Positions 24,625 through 34,383 are shown, counted from the first letter of the stretch. The stretch is DNA of 64,000 nucleotides from Thioclava electrotropha (GCF_002085925.2 NZ_CP053562.1:724001-788000); one strand, 5' to 3'. Numbers and translations are program-made. The notes: generated from the sequence alone by a model not told the origin.

Positions 24625-27600
24625 TTAATCCGCCTCGAATACCAGTTCCGGTATCACCACCTCCCAAGCATCGCGCTTGAGCATATGGTGATAGGCCTCG
24701 TCGCCGTTTTCCTTCCGCCAGCGCAGAATTGCGGCGATTTCGCCTCGGGCAAAACGTGTATTCGGTGGCGGAGCAAAACTCTTCGACATTCGACCGAGGC
24801 TGCGGCCCTGAGCATCCATTAGATGCCAGCGATCATTCTCCAGCGTCAGGGAGATCGCGTTTCCAACATTCGCTTCATGGATTGCACGTAGGGCGGGGTG
24901 ACCTGCGCGTTGTCGGCCCGCGAAGGATAGATCGACCATCCGCATCTCTGCCGACTGATAGTAGCGCCGCGGGCCCGGGAAGCCTGTCAAATCCGGGTTT
25001 GCCGTCCGGCTCACGATAGAGGCCGACTGCGCGGGCAGATATTCGTGATTGTCGTTGCTCATGACGATCAGGTTGCGGCGGGCCCGCGTCATGGCGACGT
25101 AGAACAGGCGGCGCGGCGCATCCTGATCTTCGTTGCGCGAGGGGCGTTCCCAACCACCATCGAGAATGACAACATCGTCGAATTCGAGCCCCTTGGCCCG
25201 ATGCGCTGTCAGGAGCTTGAGACCGCGTTGTTCGCCCCAGGCCTCGCGTGACCATTCGGCGAACCACTCGATCACATCCGGTGCCGGTAGGTTTCGACCA
25301 TCCACTTCTCGCGCGAGCAGGCCAAGACCCTCGCCGATGCGATCGGTCCAGCGCGAGGACGGGATCGCATTGAGAATTTCGGTGAGATCGCCCAGCGAGA
25401 CGACGCGCCCATGGTCCGCGCGAAGCGCCTCTATGAAGCTCTGCATCTCGCGCATGCGCCACAGCCCGGGCAGTTTTTCGTTCGCGAACTCGACCGGAAT
25501 GCCGAGCGCTTCCGCAAAGTCGCGCACTGGCGCGAGTTTGCGCCAGTCTCGCGAGATGATTGCGGCCCGCGACCACGTCCAGTCCGGGATCAATTGCGAC
25601 AGGCGCACCATTTCCTCTAGCGCCGCCATCGCCTGTGCGTCATTTCCTGACGGGCAACCCAGGATCTGCACACGCCCCTGTGCCACGGGATCCAGACTCT
25701 CCATAACGCCGCCGGGTGGGGCTTTGGCCCGGTCTTTGTCGACCGTGATGTCGTGACCCAGTTTCATTCGCTCGGAGGCCGCCTCGATCACGGCATTCGC
25801 GGCGGTGATGATATGATGGCTCGAGCGATAGTTTTCGGTCAGGAAGAATGGCTTGGCGCTGTAGTCCTGCTCGAATTGTCGGATATGGCGGATGGACGCA
25901 CCTGCGAAGGAATAGATGTTCTGGTCGTCATCGCCGACGGCAAAAAGGCTGATCCGCAGATCCGGGTCCTCTAAGCTCCGCCCGGCCACGGCTGAGATCA
26001 GGGCATATTCTTCCGGGCCGACATCCTGATACTCATCGACGAGTATCCAGCGGTAGCCTTGAATGAGCGTGTCGCGCAGCGCCTCTGCTTCGACCTTGTC
26101 CAGCCCGTCACCGCGAAGCAAGCGCACCGCATCCATCAGGAGCGTGTCGAAATCTTGGTCCTCCGCACTGGCGCGGCCGGCAAAGCTTGCGCCGACGAGC
26201 CGCATTGCGAGCGCATGAATGGTGGAGACGGTCACGAAACGCGCATCGTCGCCTATGAGGCGACGAAGCCGTTCACGGATTTCCGCAGCGGCGTGTCGGT
26301 TATAGGCGAGAACGAGAATTCCACTTGGATCCTCGCGTTTGATTTTCACTAGATACGCGATGCGATGAACGAGCACGCGGGTCTTGCCCGAACCTGGCCC
26401 GGCAAGAACCAGCACATTCGTCTGTTCGCGTTCGTCCTGAACGATTTTTTCCTGCGTGCTGTTGCCCAGGTCTTCAACGATCTGCTTCCAGACCTCGCCC
26501 GTGGCTTGCCGCCGAAATTCGGTCCCGCGCCCGGGCATCCAGCGGCGCATGAACGCGTCGCGATCGAGCACGAAGTAATCGGCCGCCAACCGTTCTGCAT
26601 CATTGATGCTATTGAGACCTTTCTCGCCATAGGCAGCCATCACATGCGTCTGGATGGTTTGTTCGGTGTAATGATCCTCCAGAGGGGCGAAGTGCTGCGT
26701 CGTGAATTGACCGCCCTTCGGATTGAGATGCAGGGTTATGGTAGGACGGAAGACGGATAGCCCTTTGCCCAAAGCTACGACCTGCTGCTCGTGCAACCAG
26801 AGCAAGGCGCGATCCATCAGCTTGTTCGGATCGTTGACGGAGCCGCGCAGCATCGCATCTCCGGTGATGGCGCTGAGCAACGCGCCCAAGGTGGTTTCGA
26901 CGGCGATGTCTTTCCCGCGCAACCCCTTCTGAACGCGACCGACGAGATGCTCGAGAAGGCGTTCCGCACCGAGCCTGCGTAATTCTGCAGTCTTCTCGAT
27001 CACGGACCATGAGCGTTGCAGCCGCACGAACAGGCTCGAACGCGAGGCTTTGCGCAAATGCAGGTTGCCACGCCCGCCTTCCATGTCGCGCCCGTCCTGC
27101 GCCATCCCGCGCAGGAGGCTTTCGACGAGATCCGGACGGACCGTGCCGTGGCCCTTCTCGCGCAGTGCCTGGCTCGTCGCGGCAAGATTGAATGCCGATA
27201 GTTCGCCATTATCGGCATCGGGTGCGTCCTCGCGCATCTGCGCGATCAGGTCGCGCTCCAACCGCGCTGCAGCCTCGAAGCGTGCGCGTGAAGACGTTGC
27301 GCCGCCAATATGTATATGGATCGTGATGTTGGTATCGTTGTTGGCGATCCCGAGCGCTTCGAGATCGGTCATCGCCTTTCGCAATGCCGGCCCGGTGAGG
27401 CCGCTTGTGCCGCTCAGCTGATCGGTCGAGATACCCTCATCTGCTGGCGCGTTGATGATATGCTGAACGATGCCGAGAAGTTGCTTCTTGCGATTTCCGG
27501 TTATCTCCGCAGCATCGAGGATCTTGCGGACCTGATCGACGCTTCGCACGAGAAGCGAAGCAGGGAAGACCTGAACGCGGTTTTCTTCCCGCCGGAGAAG

Positions 27601-29739
27601 TGTCGCCTCTTCGAGCCAAGCCACAGCTGTCTTCACGCGGGTGTCTTCGGTGGCGCTGTCCCGCTGGAAATCCCGGTCCTTTTCCTCGTGGACGATTTCG
27701 CCTGGGGAGGCGATGACTTCACCCTTTTTACCCGATCGAACATCGAGCCTTCGGACTGCCTTCAAGATCGCTCCGATCTCGTGACGGGCGAGGCGAGAGC
27801 GAGCACTCAGATTGAACTGCCGGTCAACATCTTCCGAATTGAATAGGAGGATACATTTCGCAGGATCCCGATCTCGTCCCGCACGCCCGGCTTCTTGCAG
27901 GTAATTCTCCAGAGAACCCGGCACATCCCCATGCACGACGAGCCGGATGTCGGGTTTGTCGATGCCCATTCCGAAGGCGTTGGTGGCGGCGATGACACGC
28001 AACTCACCCACTCGGAACGCTTCCTGGATTTCGCGCTTCTCATCGGCGGTAAGCCCCGCATGATAGCGCTCCGCCGCAAGCCCCTGCTGTCGAAGAAATT
28101 CCGCCACACGTTCGGTGGAGTTTCGAGTGGCACAATAAACAACAGCCCCTGAAACCCCGCTTGCCGGTAAATCCTCTTCAAGCGCAGTAAGGATATCGGC
28201 CAGCTTCGTCTGCCTCTGGGTCGGCAACACGCTGAAGCTCAGGTTCGTCCGTGATGCACCACCGTCCAGCAGAGTGAGTTCGCACCCGAGACGCGTGCTG
28301 AAATGCTCGCGAATGTCCCGAACGACATCGGGTTTCGCTGTGGCGGTCAGACAGAGAACGGGGGCTACGTCTTCGCCTGAACTTTCCTTGATGAAGCGAC
28401 TGACATAGCGGTAGTCCGGCCGGAAATCATGCCCCCATTTGGATACGCAATGTGCCTCGTCGAGAACCCAGAGGCCGACCTCGCGCTGGGCGAGCACGGA
28501 GCGGACCGAAGTGCTGCGCAACTGCTCGGGCGAGATCAGCAAGATCGCAGCCTCGCCGAGACGCACCTTGTCCAAGGCGTCTTGCCGTTCGGGAAGCGAA
28601 AGCAGGCCGTTGATAGTGACCGCAGTGGAAATTCCGGCGCGTGCAAGGCCCTGAACCTGATCTGCCATGAGCGCGACCAGAGGGGAAATCACAACGGTCA
28701 GCGCCCCAGTCTTGTCGAAGCGCGAAAGGGCAGGGATCTGATAGCAGATGGATTTTCCCGTGCCGGTCGGAAGAATTCCGAGAAGGCTTTCGCGCCGCAT
28801 CGCAGTTTCGACGATACGTTCCTGAAGAGGTCGACCGAATTCATCGACAGGCTCCGGACGAAAGCTTTCGAAGCCGAACCAGCGGCTCAGCGCTTGCTCG
28901 GGGTCATTGTGAGCCGCGCAATATTGGCAGGCAGTGTCGCCGCATCTCGTGTCGCGCAAGGTGCGAACGATCCGCGCGGCGTCGCGGAACTGCGCGCGGA
29001 CCCAAGGGGGCATCACGGAGTCGCCGCCGGCAACGGATATCCAGGACAGTGCATAAGCCAGGGGCCAGCTGAGCGAGCTGTCATCGAGATCGCTCAGGAC
29101 TTCCTTCCGCTGGGTTGCACAGGATGACGCCTCAAGCAGACGTTCAATCGCAGCGCGGGCCTTTGCCATATCGGGCATCGGCGCGCCTCGAATTGCTGTG
29201 AAGAGCCGATCGAACCCATCGCTGCGGGGCATCCGGCTACAGAGATAGTGGTAGGCGACCAAGGCGTCGGGAGATCGCCGCCCGATCTCCGCGAAGGCGC
29301 CGATTTGATTGCTCAAGACTTCTAAGACGAGCCTCGCGTCGAACTCGGGATCATTCACATGACCGCTCTGCAATCGTCCGTCATGATAATGCTTCACCAG
29401 GTGGTGGTAGGGATTACGTGGAAAAGCGAGCGGGTTAAGCCAAAGCGTGTCTATTGGAGCTTGGGCGAGACGCGCGAGGCGAGGCGATGCCGCCATCAAA
29501 TGGGGCAGGTCGTGGCGCAGGATATTATGTCCGATCACGTGGTCGAAGTCGGCGCAGAATTCCTCGAGCCTGGGTAAACCGGCGTCAACGCGGGCACCTA
29601 GAACGAGAGCTTCGCTCCCGACGGCGGCGCTCGCAGCTGCAAGGGAGAATATGCGGGCCGTCGATGGGTCGACCTCGATGTCGATTGCCACACATCGTTC
29701 CAGAAATACTGAACCTGTCTTGTCGGTGCCCCAATGCAT
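24625..29739 (-). CDS. giant fusion: DnaQ-like exonuclease - RecQ helicase - UvrD-type helicase
   Basis: A 1704-residue protein with three nucleic-acid modules. Residues 1-190 form a DEDD exonuclease-like domain (AIDIEVD at 18-24, HVIGHNILRHDLPHL at 67-81, DPEFDARL at 130-137). A cysteine cluster (C266, C271, C274) precedes a complete RecQ core: Walker A GILPTGTGKS (321-330), DEAH (427-430), ATNAFGMGIDKPD and QEAGRAGRDRD. After a helical RQC-like linker, residues 1090-1580 hold an SF1 UvrD/Rep helicase: GPGSGKT (1114-1120), DEYQD (1235-1239), GDDDQNIYSF, TAHRAKGLEF (1511-1520) and VAMTRARRNL. Every ATPase motif is intact. The gene stands alone between repeats and a truncated dehydrogenase. 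A role in DNA repair, recombination or phage defence is inferred only from the domains. Confidence 0.93.
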   Translation of the reverse strand: MHWGTDKTGSVFLERCVAIDIEVDPSTARIFSLAAASAAVGSEALVLGARVDAGLPRLEEFCADFDHVIGHNILRHDLPHLMAASPRLARLAQAPIDTLWLNPLAFPRNPYHHLVKHYHDGRLQSGHVNDPEFDARLVLEVLSNQIGAFAEIGRRSPDALVAYHYLCSRMPRSDGFDRLFTAIRGAPMPDMAKARAAIERLLEASSCATQRKEVLSDLDDSSLSWPLAYALSWISVAGGDSVMPPWVRAQFRDAARIVRTLRDTRCGDTACQYCAAHNDPEQALSRWFGFESFRPEPVDEFGRPLQERIVETAMRRESLLGILPTGTGKSICYQIPALSRFDKTGALTVVISPLVALMADQVQGLARAGISTAVTINGLLSLPERQDALDKVRLGEAAILLISPEQLRSTSVRSVLAQREVGLWVLDEAHCVSKWGHDFRPDYRYVSRFIKESSGEDVAPVLCLTATAKPDVVRDIREHFSTRLGCELTLLDGGASRTNLSFSVLPTQRQTKLADILTALEEDLPASGVSGAVVYCATRNSTERVAEFLRQQGLAAERYHAGLTADEKREIQEAFRVGELRVIAATNAFGMGIDKPDIRLVVHGDVPGSLENYLQEAGRAGRDRDPAKCILLFNSEDVDRQFNLSARSRLARHEIGAILKAVRRLDVRSGKKGEVIASPGEIVHEEKDRDFQRDSATEDTRVKTAVAWLEEATLLRREENRVQVFPASLLVRSVDQVRKILDAAEITGNRKKQLLGIVQHIINAPADEGISTDQLSGTSGLTGPALRKAMTDLEALGIANNDTNITIHIHIGGATSSRARFEAAARLERDLIAQMREDAPDADNGELSAFNLAATSQALREKGHGTVRPDLVESLLRGMAQDGRDMEGGRGNLHLRKASRSSLFVRLQRSWSVIEKTAELRRLGAERLLEHLVGRVQKGLRGKDIAVETTLGALLSAITGDAMLRGSVNDPNKLMDRALLWLHEQQVVALGKGLSVFRPTITLHLNPKGGQFTTQHFAPLEDHYTEQTIQTHVMAAYGEKGLNSINDAERLAADYFVLDRDAFMRRWMPGRGTEFRRQATGEVWKQIVEDLGNSTQEKIVQDEREQTNVLVLAGPGSGKTRVLVHRIAYLVKIKREDPSGILVLAYNRHAAAEIRERLRRLIGDDARFVTVSTIHALAMRLVGASFAGRASAEDQDFDTLLMDAVRLLRGDGLDKVEAEALRDTLIQGYRWILVDEYQDVGPEEYALISAVAGRSLEDPDLRISLFAVGDDDQNIYSFAGASIRHIRQFEQDYSAKPFFLTENYRSSHHIITAANAVIEAASERMKLGHDITVDKDRAKAPPGGVMESLDPVAQGRVQILGCPSGNDAQAMAALEEMVRLSQLIPDWTWSRAAIISRDWRKLAPVRDFAEALGIPVEFANEKLPGLWRMREMQSFIEALRADHGRVVSLGDLTEILNAIPSSRWTDRIGEGLGLLAREVDGRNLPAPDVIEWFAEWSREAWGEQRGLKLLTAHRAKGLEFDDVVILDGGWERPSRNEDQDAPRRLFYVAMTRARRNLIVMSNDNHEYLPAQSASIVSRTANPDLTGFPGPRRYYQSAEMRMVDLSFAGRQRAGHPALRAIHEANVGNAISLTLENDRWHLMDAQGRSLGRMSKSFAPPPNTRFARGEIAAILRWRKENGDEAYHHMLKRDAWEVVIPELVFEAD

Positions 29740-30060
29740 GCCCGGATGGGATCCGTCTTTTACACGTTAATGTGACGACCCTATCCTCTTTAGGAAGAAA
29801 GGAAAGATGTTCGCATCTTTTTCGTGGTGACCCGCGACTGAAGTTTCATCCATCTGCGCGGGAGCCCGGTTGGCGGCGAGCTACCGGCGCTAGTGTATGG
29901 GCAGAGAAGCGACCTCAACCAACCCGATCAGAAGGTGCAACGAGTAGGTTATATTGTGCCAGATTCTGTTCAACGATCAGAGAGCAGGTCACCTACTCAC
30001 CGATGTGCTGCGCGCAGTTTTAGTATGCGGCGCGCGCAGCTGAGATCGAGCGGTAAGGTT
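29740..30060. other. intergenic region upstream of the helicase gene with a UUCG-loop hairpin
   Basis: No gene was recognised in this 321-base gap. AAAGATG (29803-29809), TTCG and CATCTTT (29814-29820) form a hairpin with a tetraloop, 64 bases upstream of the helicase start codon. A GC-rich inverted repeat (CTGCGCGC and GCGCGCAG near 30007-30036) precedes the 3' end of the truncated dehydrogenase and may terminate it. Confidence 0.45.
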
Positions 30061-30672
30061 TCACTCTGACGCTTCCACCAAGATCTTCACCTGGGATTTC
30101 TCTGCGACGAGCGCTTCGAAGCCTTGCTCCACGATCTGATCGATCTTGATCCGCTTGGTCACCAGCTTGTCGGCGCTGAAATAGCCCTGCACCATCAACT
30201 CCATCACTGCCGGGTAGACATTGCGGTATGCGATGGTGCCTTGCAGTTGGCGCTCTTTCAGAACGGCCGTATTGGGTTGGAAGGAAGCGTCTCCCTCCCA
30301 GATCGAGACGATCAGCGTCTGACCTTCGTGGCGGGTGCTGTCGATGCATTGCGGCAGAACGCGCGGCACACCTGTCACCTCGAAAGCGACATGAACACCG
30401 CCGGTGGCCGCCCGAATTTTCGCGACGGGGTCTTCCGCCATCGGGTCGATGACACTGGTGGCGCCGAGTTCGAGCGCTTTCTCGCGGCGTTCAACTGAGG
30501 GGTCTACGACATGGATCTGGGCCGCGCCCGCGACGCGCAGCGCCTCGACGACCAAAAGCCCGATCGGCCCCGCGCCGAAGACCGCAGCCATGTCACCCGC
30601 CCTGATCTTCGACATGCGCACCGCATGCAGCGCGACGACGGCGGGCTCAACTAACGCATCCTGTTCCATCAC
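30061..30672 (-). pseudogene. zinc-type alcohol dehydrogenase (butanediol dehydrogenase-like), N-terminal half missing
   Basis: The 203 residues cover only the nucleotide-binding half of a medium-chain dehydrogenase: VEPAVVALHAVRMSKIRAGD, then the Rossmann motif AVFGAGPIGLLVVEALR and VDPSVERREKALELGATSVIDP. The GroES-like domain with the zinc ligands, about 140 residues, is absent; the sequence upstream of 30672 is unrelated. Full-length relatives have about 350 residues. It is therefore a 5'-truncated remnant, probably cut by a past rearrangement. Confidence 0.8.
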
Positions 30673-30751
30673 AGCGTTTAAGGTAAACGCTCTGATTGCC
30701 CAGGCCGTAGCATGGGCTAAGAGGCGAGGCGCCGTCGAGGATTGAGGGCAC

Positions 30752-31414
30752 TTAATCTCGCTTTCTAAAATCCTTTAAGAATAGCTGAGTTAGCGGTGAG
30801 GCGACTCTCGGCTCCCAGATTATTTTAAGTCTGTAGATCTCGTCCTCGCTTTCAAGGGGCCTGATTAGCCAAAGTCTTCGCAGGTATTCGTGCGCGTTTA
30901 TCCGTCGCGGTGGCGAGATTGGCACTCCTGACATATAAAGAGCAGTCTGCGCTATTCTAATAGGAACCCGGTAGGGTGAATTTTCTTCATCCTCCCAAGC
31001 TTCTGGTGGTAGCGCTCGGACTTTGCGCTGGTTGGTTATTCCTATTCGTATCTTGTTATAAAGGCAGATGGTTATTAGTGCGCGAATGACATCCGTTTCG
31101 AGGCTTTTCCAGAGCTGTTGGCGAATTTCTTGGTTTAGATCCACGATGAGGTTTTGGGTCACGTAGAGGATAACTGTTCCAAAGCCCTGTTTGCGAATGC
31201 TTTCGCGTATTCTGCGATTTAAATTTTCCGCTTCTCCACAGTAAATTTTACCTCCACTAAGCAAAACATACAGCCCTGGGACCCTAGGTATGAGGTGTAG
31301 GTCATCCTTGGTGGCATTGTATATTAAATACGTGAAAGTGAGAGGGCCGGTTTCTTCCTGGAACTTTTTGTCTGGTGTTATGCTGCCAAGACTATCATTG
31401 TGGTCATATGCCAT
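30752..31414 (-). CDS. GIY-YIG nuclease-domain protein
   Basis: A 220-residue protein with a GIY-YIG-type motif: PGLYVLLSGGKIYCGEAENL at residues 46-65 followed by NRRIRES, which provides the paired tyrosines and arginine of the nuclease core. The C-terminal half (KVRALPPEAWEDEENSPYRV and a hydrophobic helix) is not recognised. The ATG at 31414 is preceded by AAAGGAAAG; an ATG at 31429 that overlaps the phosphoesterase stop is the alternative. The gene is clearly richer in A and T than its neighbours, which suggests recent transfer. Its substrate is unknown. Confidence 0.72.
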   Translation of the reverse strand: MAYDHNDSLGSITPDKKFQEETGPLTFTYLIYNATKDDLHLIPRVPGLYVLLSGGKIYCGEAENLNRRIRESIRKQGFGTVILYVTQNLIVDLNQEIRQQLWKSLETDVIRALITICLYNKIRIGITNQRKVRALPPEAWEDEENSPYRVPIRIAQTALYMSGVPISPPRRINAHEYLRRLWLIRPLESEDEIYRLKIIWEPRVASPLTQLFLKDFRKRD

Positions 31415-31425
31415 CTTCTTTCCTT

Positions 31426-32163
31426 TCATTTTGGATATCCTATCGAGACGTTCTTCAGCTGCGTGCGCCCGACCCGAAATTCCGCAGCATGGTGGGTATG
31501 GCCGAAAAGCCATTTCTCGGGCTGGTATTCCTCGATGAGTGCAGTCAGGTCTGAGGCGTAGCACCAGGGAAGCGGCGCGCCCGGAGGGAGCGCAGCCGGG
31601 TGCGGGGCATGATGCGTGACGACGACGGTTTCGCCCTCGAAGGGTGTCGCCAATTGCCCTCGCAGCCAATCGAGATGCTCATGGTGTTTCGCGATGGTGT
31701 CGACTGGCCGCGCCTTGCGGTAGCCGCTTCCTGCGACGCGAATATAGCGATAGTCATTCATCACCCAGTCGCTGCGGGACGACTTTTCCGCAACGCTTCC
31801 CGGCCCGAGCGCGAAGTCGGTCCAGAGCGTCACGCAGACGAATCGCGTGCGCTCATGGGTGATCACACGTTTCTGCGCGAGATGCGCGCCGGCTTCATGC
31901 GCGAGATCTGCGAGGCGGTCGTCGCCATCGAGCCGAAAATCGTAATAGTCATGATTGCCCGGGATGATATGAACCCGATCGAGATCGACGTGCTGGCCGA
32001 TCAGCTGAAGCGCCGGACGCCAACGGATCTTGGGCTTATTGGCGAGGTCGCCAGCTATGATGAGAAGCTCAGCGTGCTCGAGCTCAAGGTCGTCGAATGG
32101 GTTGCGGTTTTTCTGCATCCAGAGATCGAGATGCAAGTCTCCTAAAATAAGCACGTCGGGCAT
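31426..32163 (-). CDS. calcineurin-like metallophosphoesterase
   Basis: The 245-residue protein has the full set of metal-site motifs in order: GDLHLD (8-13), IAGDLANKP, IIPGNHDYYD, VVVTHHAPH and FGHTHHAAEF. The family includes nucleotidases, phosphodiesterases and DNA nucleases, so the substrate is open. It is sandwiched in an operon: the upstream gene ends two bases before its ATG and the downstream GIY-YIG gene overlaps its stop. Confidence 0.9.
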   Translation of the reverse strand: MPDVLILGDLHLDLWMQKNRNPFDDLELEHAELLIIAGDLANKPKIRWRPALQLIGQHVDLDRVHIIPGNHDYYDFRLDGDDRLADLAHEAGAHLAQKRVITHERTRFVCVTLWTDFALGPGSVAEKSSRSDWVMNDYRYIRVAGSGYRKARPVDTIAKHHEHLDWLRGQLATPFEGETVVVTHHAPHPAALPPGAPLPWCYASDLTALIEEYQPEKWLFGHTHHAAEFRVGRTQLKNVSIGYPK

Positions 32164-32165
32164 GA

Positions 32166-32708
32166 TCAGGAGCTCCGATCAGCGCGCAGGAGTTGAACGC
32201 TAGGAGAAAGCCGTCCATCTCTCTTCAATGTCTCGAAGAAGCCCTCATCGCGTGCGCCCAAGCGATAGAAGCGGTTGCAGCTCCGCGCCCAACCCTCATT
32301 CGGTTGAAGGTTCATGAGAGGAGATGTCCGAACCCGCGCACCCTCACGCAGATGCGGGTGGCCGGAGACTCGCCCGACAAGCAGGGGCACGGCGTCTTCG
32401 ACTATCGCGCACCACGAATCGAGCAGAGGCGCGGCTGATAGCTCCCCGATTGACGGCCTTTGGTGACTTAGATCCCTGATCCAGGAGAGCACCAGTGTGG
32501 CGTCGAATGCTCCATCGCCGACCGACCCTCCCTGTCCGCCGAGGGCGCGATCAGCGAGATAGGTCTGCAGGAGTGGAACAAGCGCCGGATGTTCTCTAAT
32601 GCGCTGCTGGGGGCTGCCGAAATCCATCATTGCGGGCGAACCTGGTGGCACTAAGTCATTAATTATTGCAAGGTAAGGCTGTATTGGCGGTTGGGAATTT
32701 TTTGTCAT
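32166..32708 (-). CDS. hypothetical protein, first gene of the phosphoesterase/GIY-YIG operon
   Basis: I do not recognise this protein (180 residues from the ATG at 32708, 206 if an upstream in-frame start at 32786 is used). It has a proline-rich N-terminus (MTKNSQPPIQPYLAIINDLV) and a stretch resembling a small helical domain (LVLSWIRDLSHQRPSIGELS). It ends two bases before the phosphoesterase start, so it is surely co-transcribed. Confidence 0.6.
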   Translation of the reverse strand: MTKNSQPPIQPYLAIINDLVPPGSPAMMDFGSPQQRIREHPALVPLLQTYLADRALGGQGGSVGDGAFDATLVLSWIRDLSHQRPSIGELSAAPLLDSWCAIVEDAVPLLVGRVSGHPHLREGARVRTSPLMNLQPNEGWARSCNRFYRLGARDEGFFETLKRDGRLSPSVQLLRADRSS

Positions 32709-33831
32709 CTGTAGGTCTCTCTTGCACATGCGCACACGCACGCGCCTCGAAGTGGTCGGGCAGGGAATTAATATCGCGTCAGGCATTGCGTTTTCGGCAG
32801 TGGAGCGCCTCCGGACAATGCTATGGCTAGATTGGTTTCCGTGGCAAAAGGCGCAGGCCGAAGTGTTGTCGATGCTGATGCTGGGCTACTTTTCGGAGCC
32901 GAGCGTAGCCGCTATGCGTTTCGAGTGGTGGATTCGACCCACTCGAGCGTAAAGTTTAGATTTCATACATGGGGCGATCCGTGCTTGTGAAGTAGAATGG
33001 CGTCGTCGCTATTTATATAGCGATGTCCCTTTTACGTATAGCGGCGCAAAAAGAAAATTGAGCGCGTTTTTCGCGGAGTCCTTCAAAGACGATAATTTCT
33101 TTATTCTGCTCGCTGGGGAGCATTACGGTCGGCAAAAAAACAGAATTTTTCGCACCGATTGTAAAAATAAAAATTTTTCGAAATTTTATTGGTAAGGGCG
33201 TGTTCGCCACCAATCGCGCGAATCATTTGGCGCGTGCATGGGCTAACCGGACTGGATAGCATGATGAGGGGGCGTTCGGACCGTGTTGGGGGCGACTTAG
33301 TGAGGGATAAATTGGGCGATAGGTGAAGGCAGCGGGCGCACCGAACCTTTTTCGCACGTGGTAGCGAAGCTTCCTCCCAGCCGTGCGAAGGGAGCTGGTC
33401 GGACGGTTCGCGGCGAGAGCAGATCGAGCTTTGGGCGGACCATATGAATTGATGCGGTGCAGCAACGGGCATGGCGAGCACCTCGAAATGGCGCTTGCGC
33501 TGCGAGAGGCCAAAGTGAAGCTTCGACGTTGCTCGCACAAGTGGGCCTTTGTGTTGCTGGGCCTGGTGGTAGTAGCCTTGCGCCCGGATACGAGGAACGC
33601 CTTCTTACAAGAGGTCCCGATTTTCACATGCAATCTAGGAGTTGCCGGCAGCCTTTAGCTGCGCGGCCAGGCGATGCTTGTTCGGTCTGCTTGGTATTTT
33701 CGAGCATTTTTAGCTTCGTGTTTTTAAGCTAGAGAGCTTTTTTGATTTTTTGCCTTTCGTTTTTCGCATGACGGCTGAGCTGCCCGGTGCATTCGGGATC
33801 CTCGTCGCATCGGCAAGTGAGATCGTTTGAC
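32709..33831. other. 1.1 kb with no recognised gene
   Basis: Several open frames exist here but none shows a family resemblance or good ribosome site. The part 33010-33220 is strikingly AT-rich with A/T runs, and would suit promoters, an origin-like or integration site, or decayed DNA of foreign origin. Confidence 0.4.
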
Positions 33832-34128
33832 CTACCATGGCTCAGGGGTATCGTCTTGATCCTCTGACGGGGAGGTCGCGTCACTTGGCTGTCCACGCAG
33901 GATCGCCCTTGCGCGGGCCAGAGGATCTTCGATCCGGCGCGCCTCGACGGCCGCGATCTCGTGTTCCAGTCTCTCGAAGATCGGGGCATAAATTGATTTT
34001 TCCAGCATCAGTTCGGCGACCTGCAGCCGGGCTTTCACGAGCCGCTCGAGAAGCTCTTCATCGGATTTGGTGAACCCAGTTGCGCGATGAGATTTTCGCA
34101 TATTTGGCGCAAAAGGGCGCTGGGCCAT
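33832..34128 (-). CDS. small hypothetical protein
   Basis: A 98-residue protein, MAQRPFAPNMRKSHRATGFT followed by a charged, mainly helical region (ELLERLVKARLQVAELMLEK) and an acidic C-terminus. AGGAG nine bases before the ATG at 34128 supports this start. It is divergent from the HTH-methyltransferase gene. Function unknown. Confidence 0.55.
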   Translation of the reverse strand: MAQRPFAPNMRKSHRATGFTKSDEELLERLVKARLQVAELMLEKSIYAPIFERLEHEIAAVEARRIEDPLARARAILRGQPSDATSPSEDQDDTPEPW

Positions 34129-34229
34129 GGCATGCATCTCCTGAGGCCGCGCAAGCGAGGCTCGGCGGGGACGGGTAGGGCGATCCGGAGCGGATCTTGA
34201 CGATGCGTTCAGTCTAGGTGCCGCGGGTG

Positions 34230-34251
34230 AAAAAACGGGTTTCCGTTTTTT
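34230..34251. terminator. symmetrical hairpin AAAAAACGG-GTTT-CCGTTTTTT
   Basis: A 9-base-pair stem with a GTTT loop and A/T runs on both sides, the form of a bidirectional terminator. It stands between two divergent genes, so it may insulate their promoters. Confidence 0.6.
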
Positions 34252-34343
34252 TAGGAAGTAGAGAAAATTTCGCTGGAGCTCATTGCCGCTCGTTTTCGGG
34301 AGCGCCTAGGGTGCAGCGCTAGCGGTTGCGCTTTGTCTCTATT

Positions 34344-34374
34344 TCTTTCTATCTGTGAGCTTTCGATAGAAAGA
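34344..34374. promoter_or_regulatory. inverted repeat TCTTTCTATC - N11 - GATAGAAAGA, candidate operator
   Basis: A perfect 10-base inverted repeat ends ten bases before the ATG of the HTH-methyltransferase gene. Its position over the likely ribosome site or promoter suggests autoregulation by the HTH domains of the encoded protein. Confidence 0.55.
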
Positions 34375-34383
34375 TTTTCGCAC

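Noticed and set aside
26367..26376. A further match to the AACGAGCAC motif inside the helicase gene
   Set aside because: It encodes a conserved helicase segment (VLVH), so the match is explained by coding.
33223..33633. 136-codon minus-strand frame in the gene-free region
   Set aside because: It has no ribosome site, no domain and low-complexity composition.
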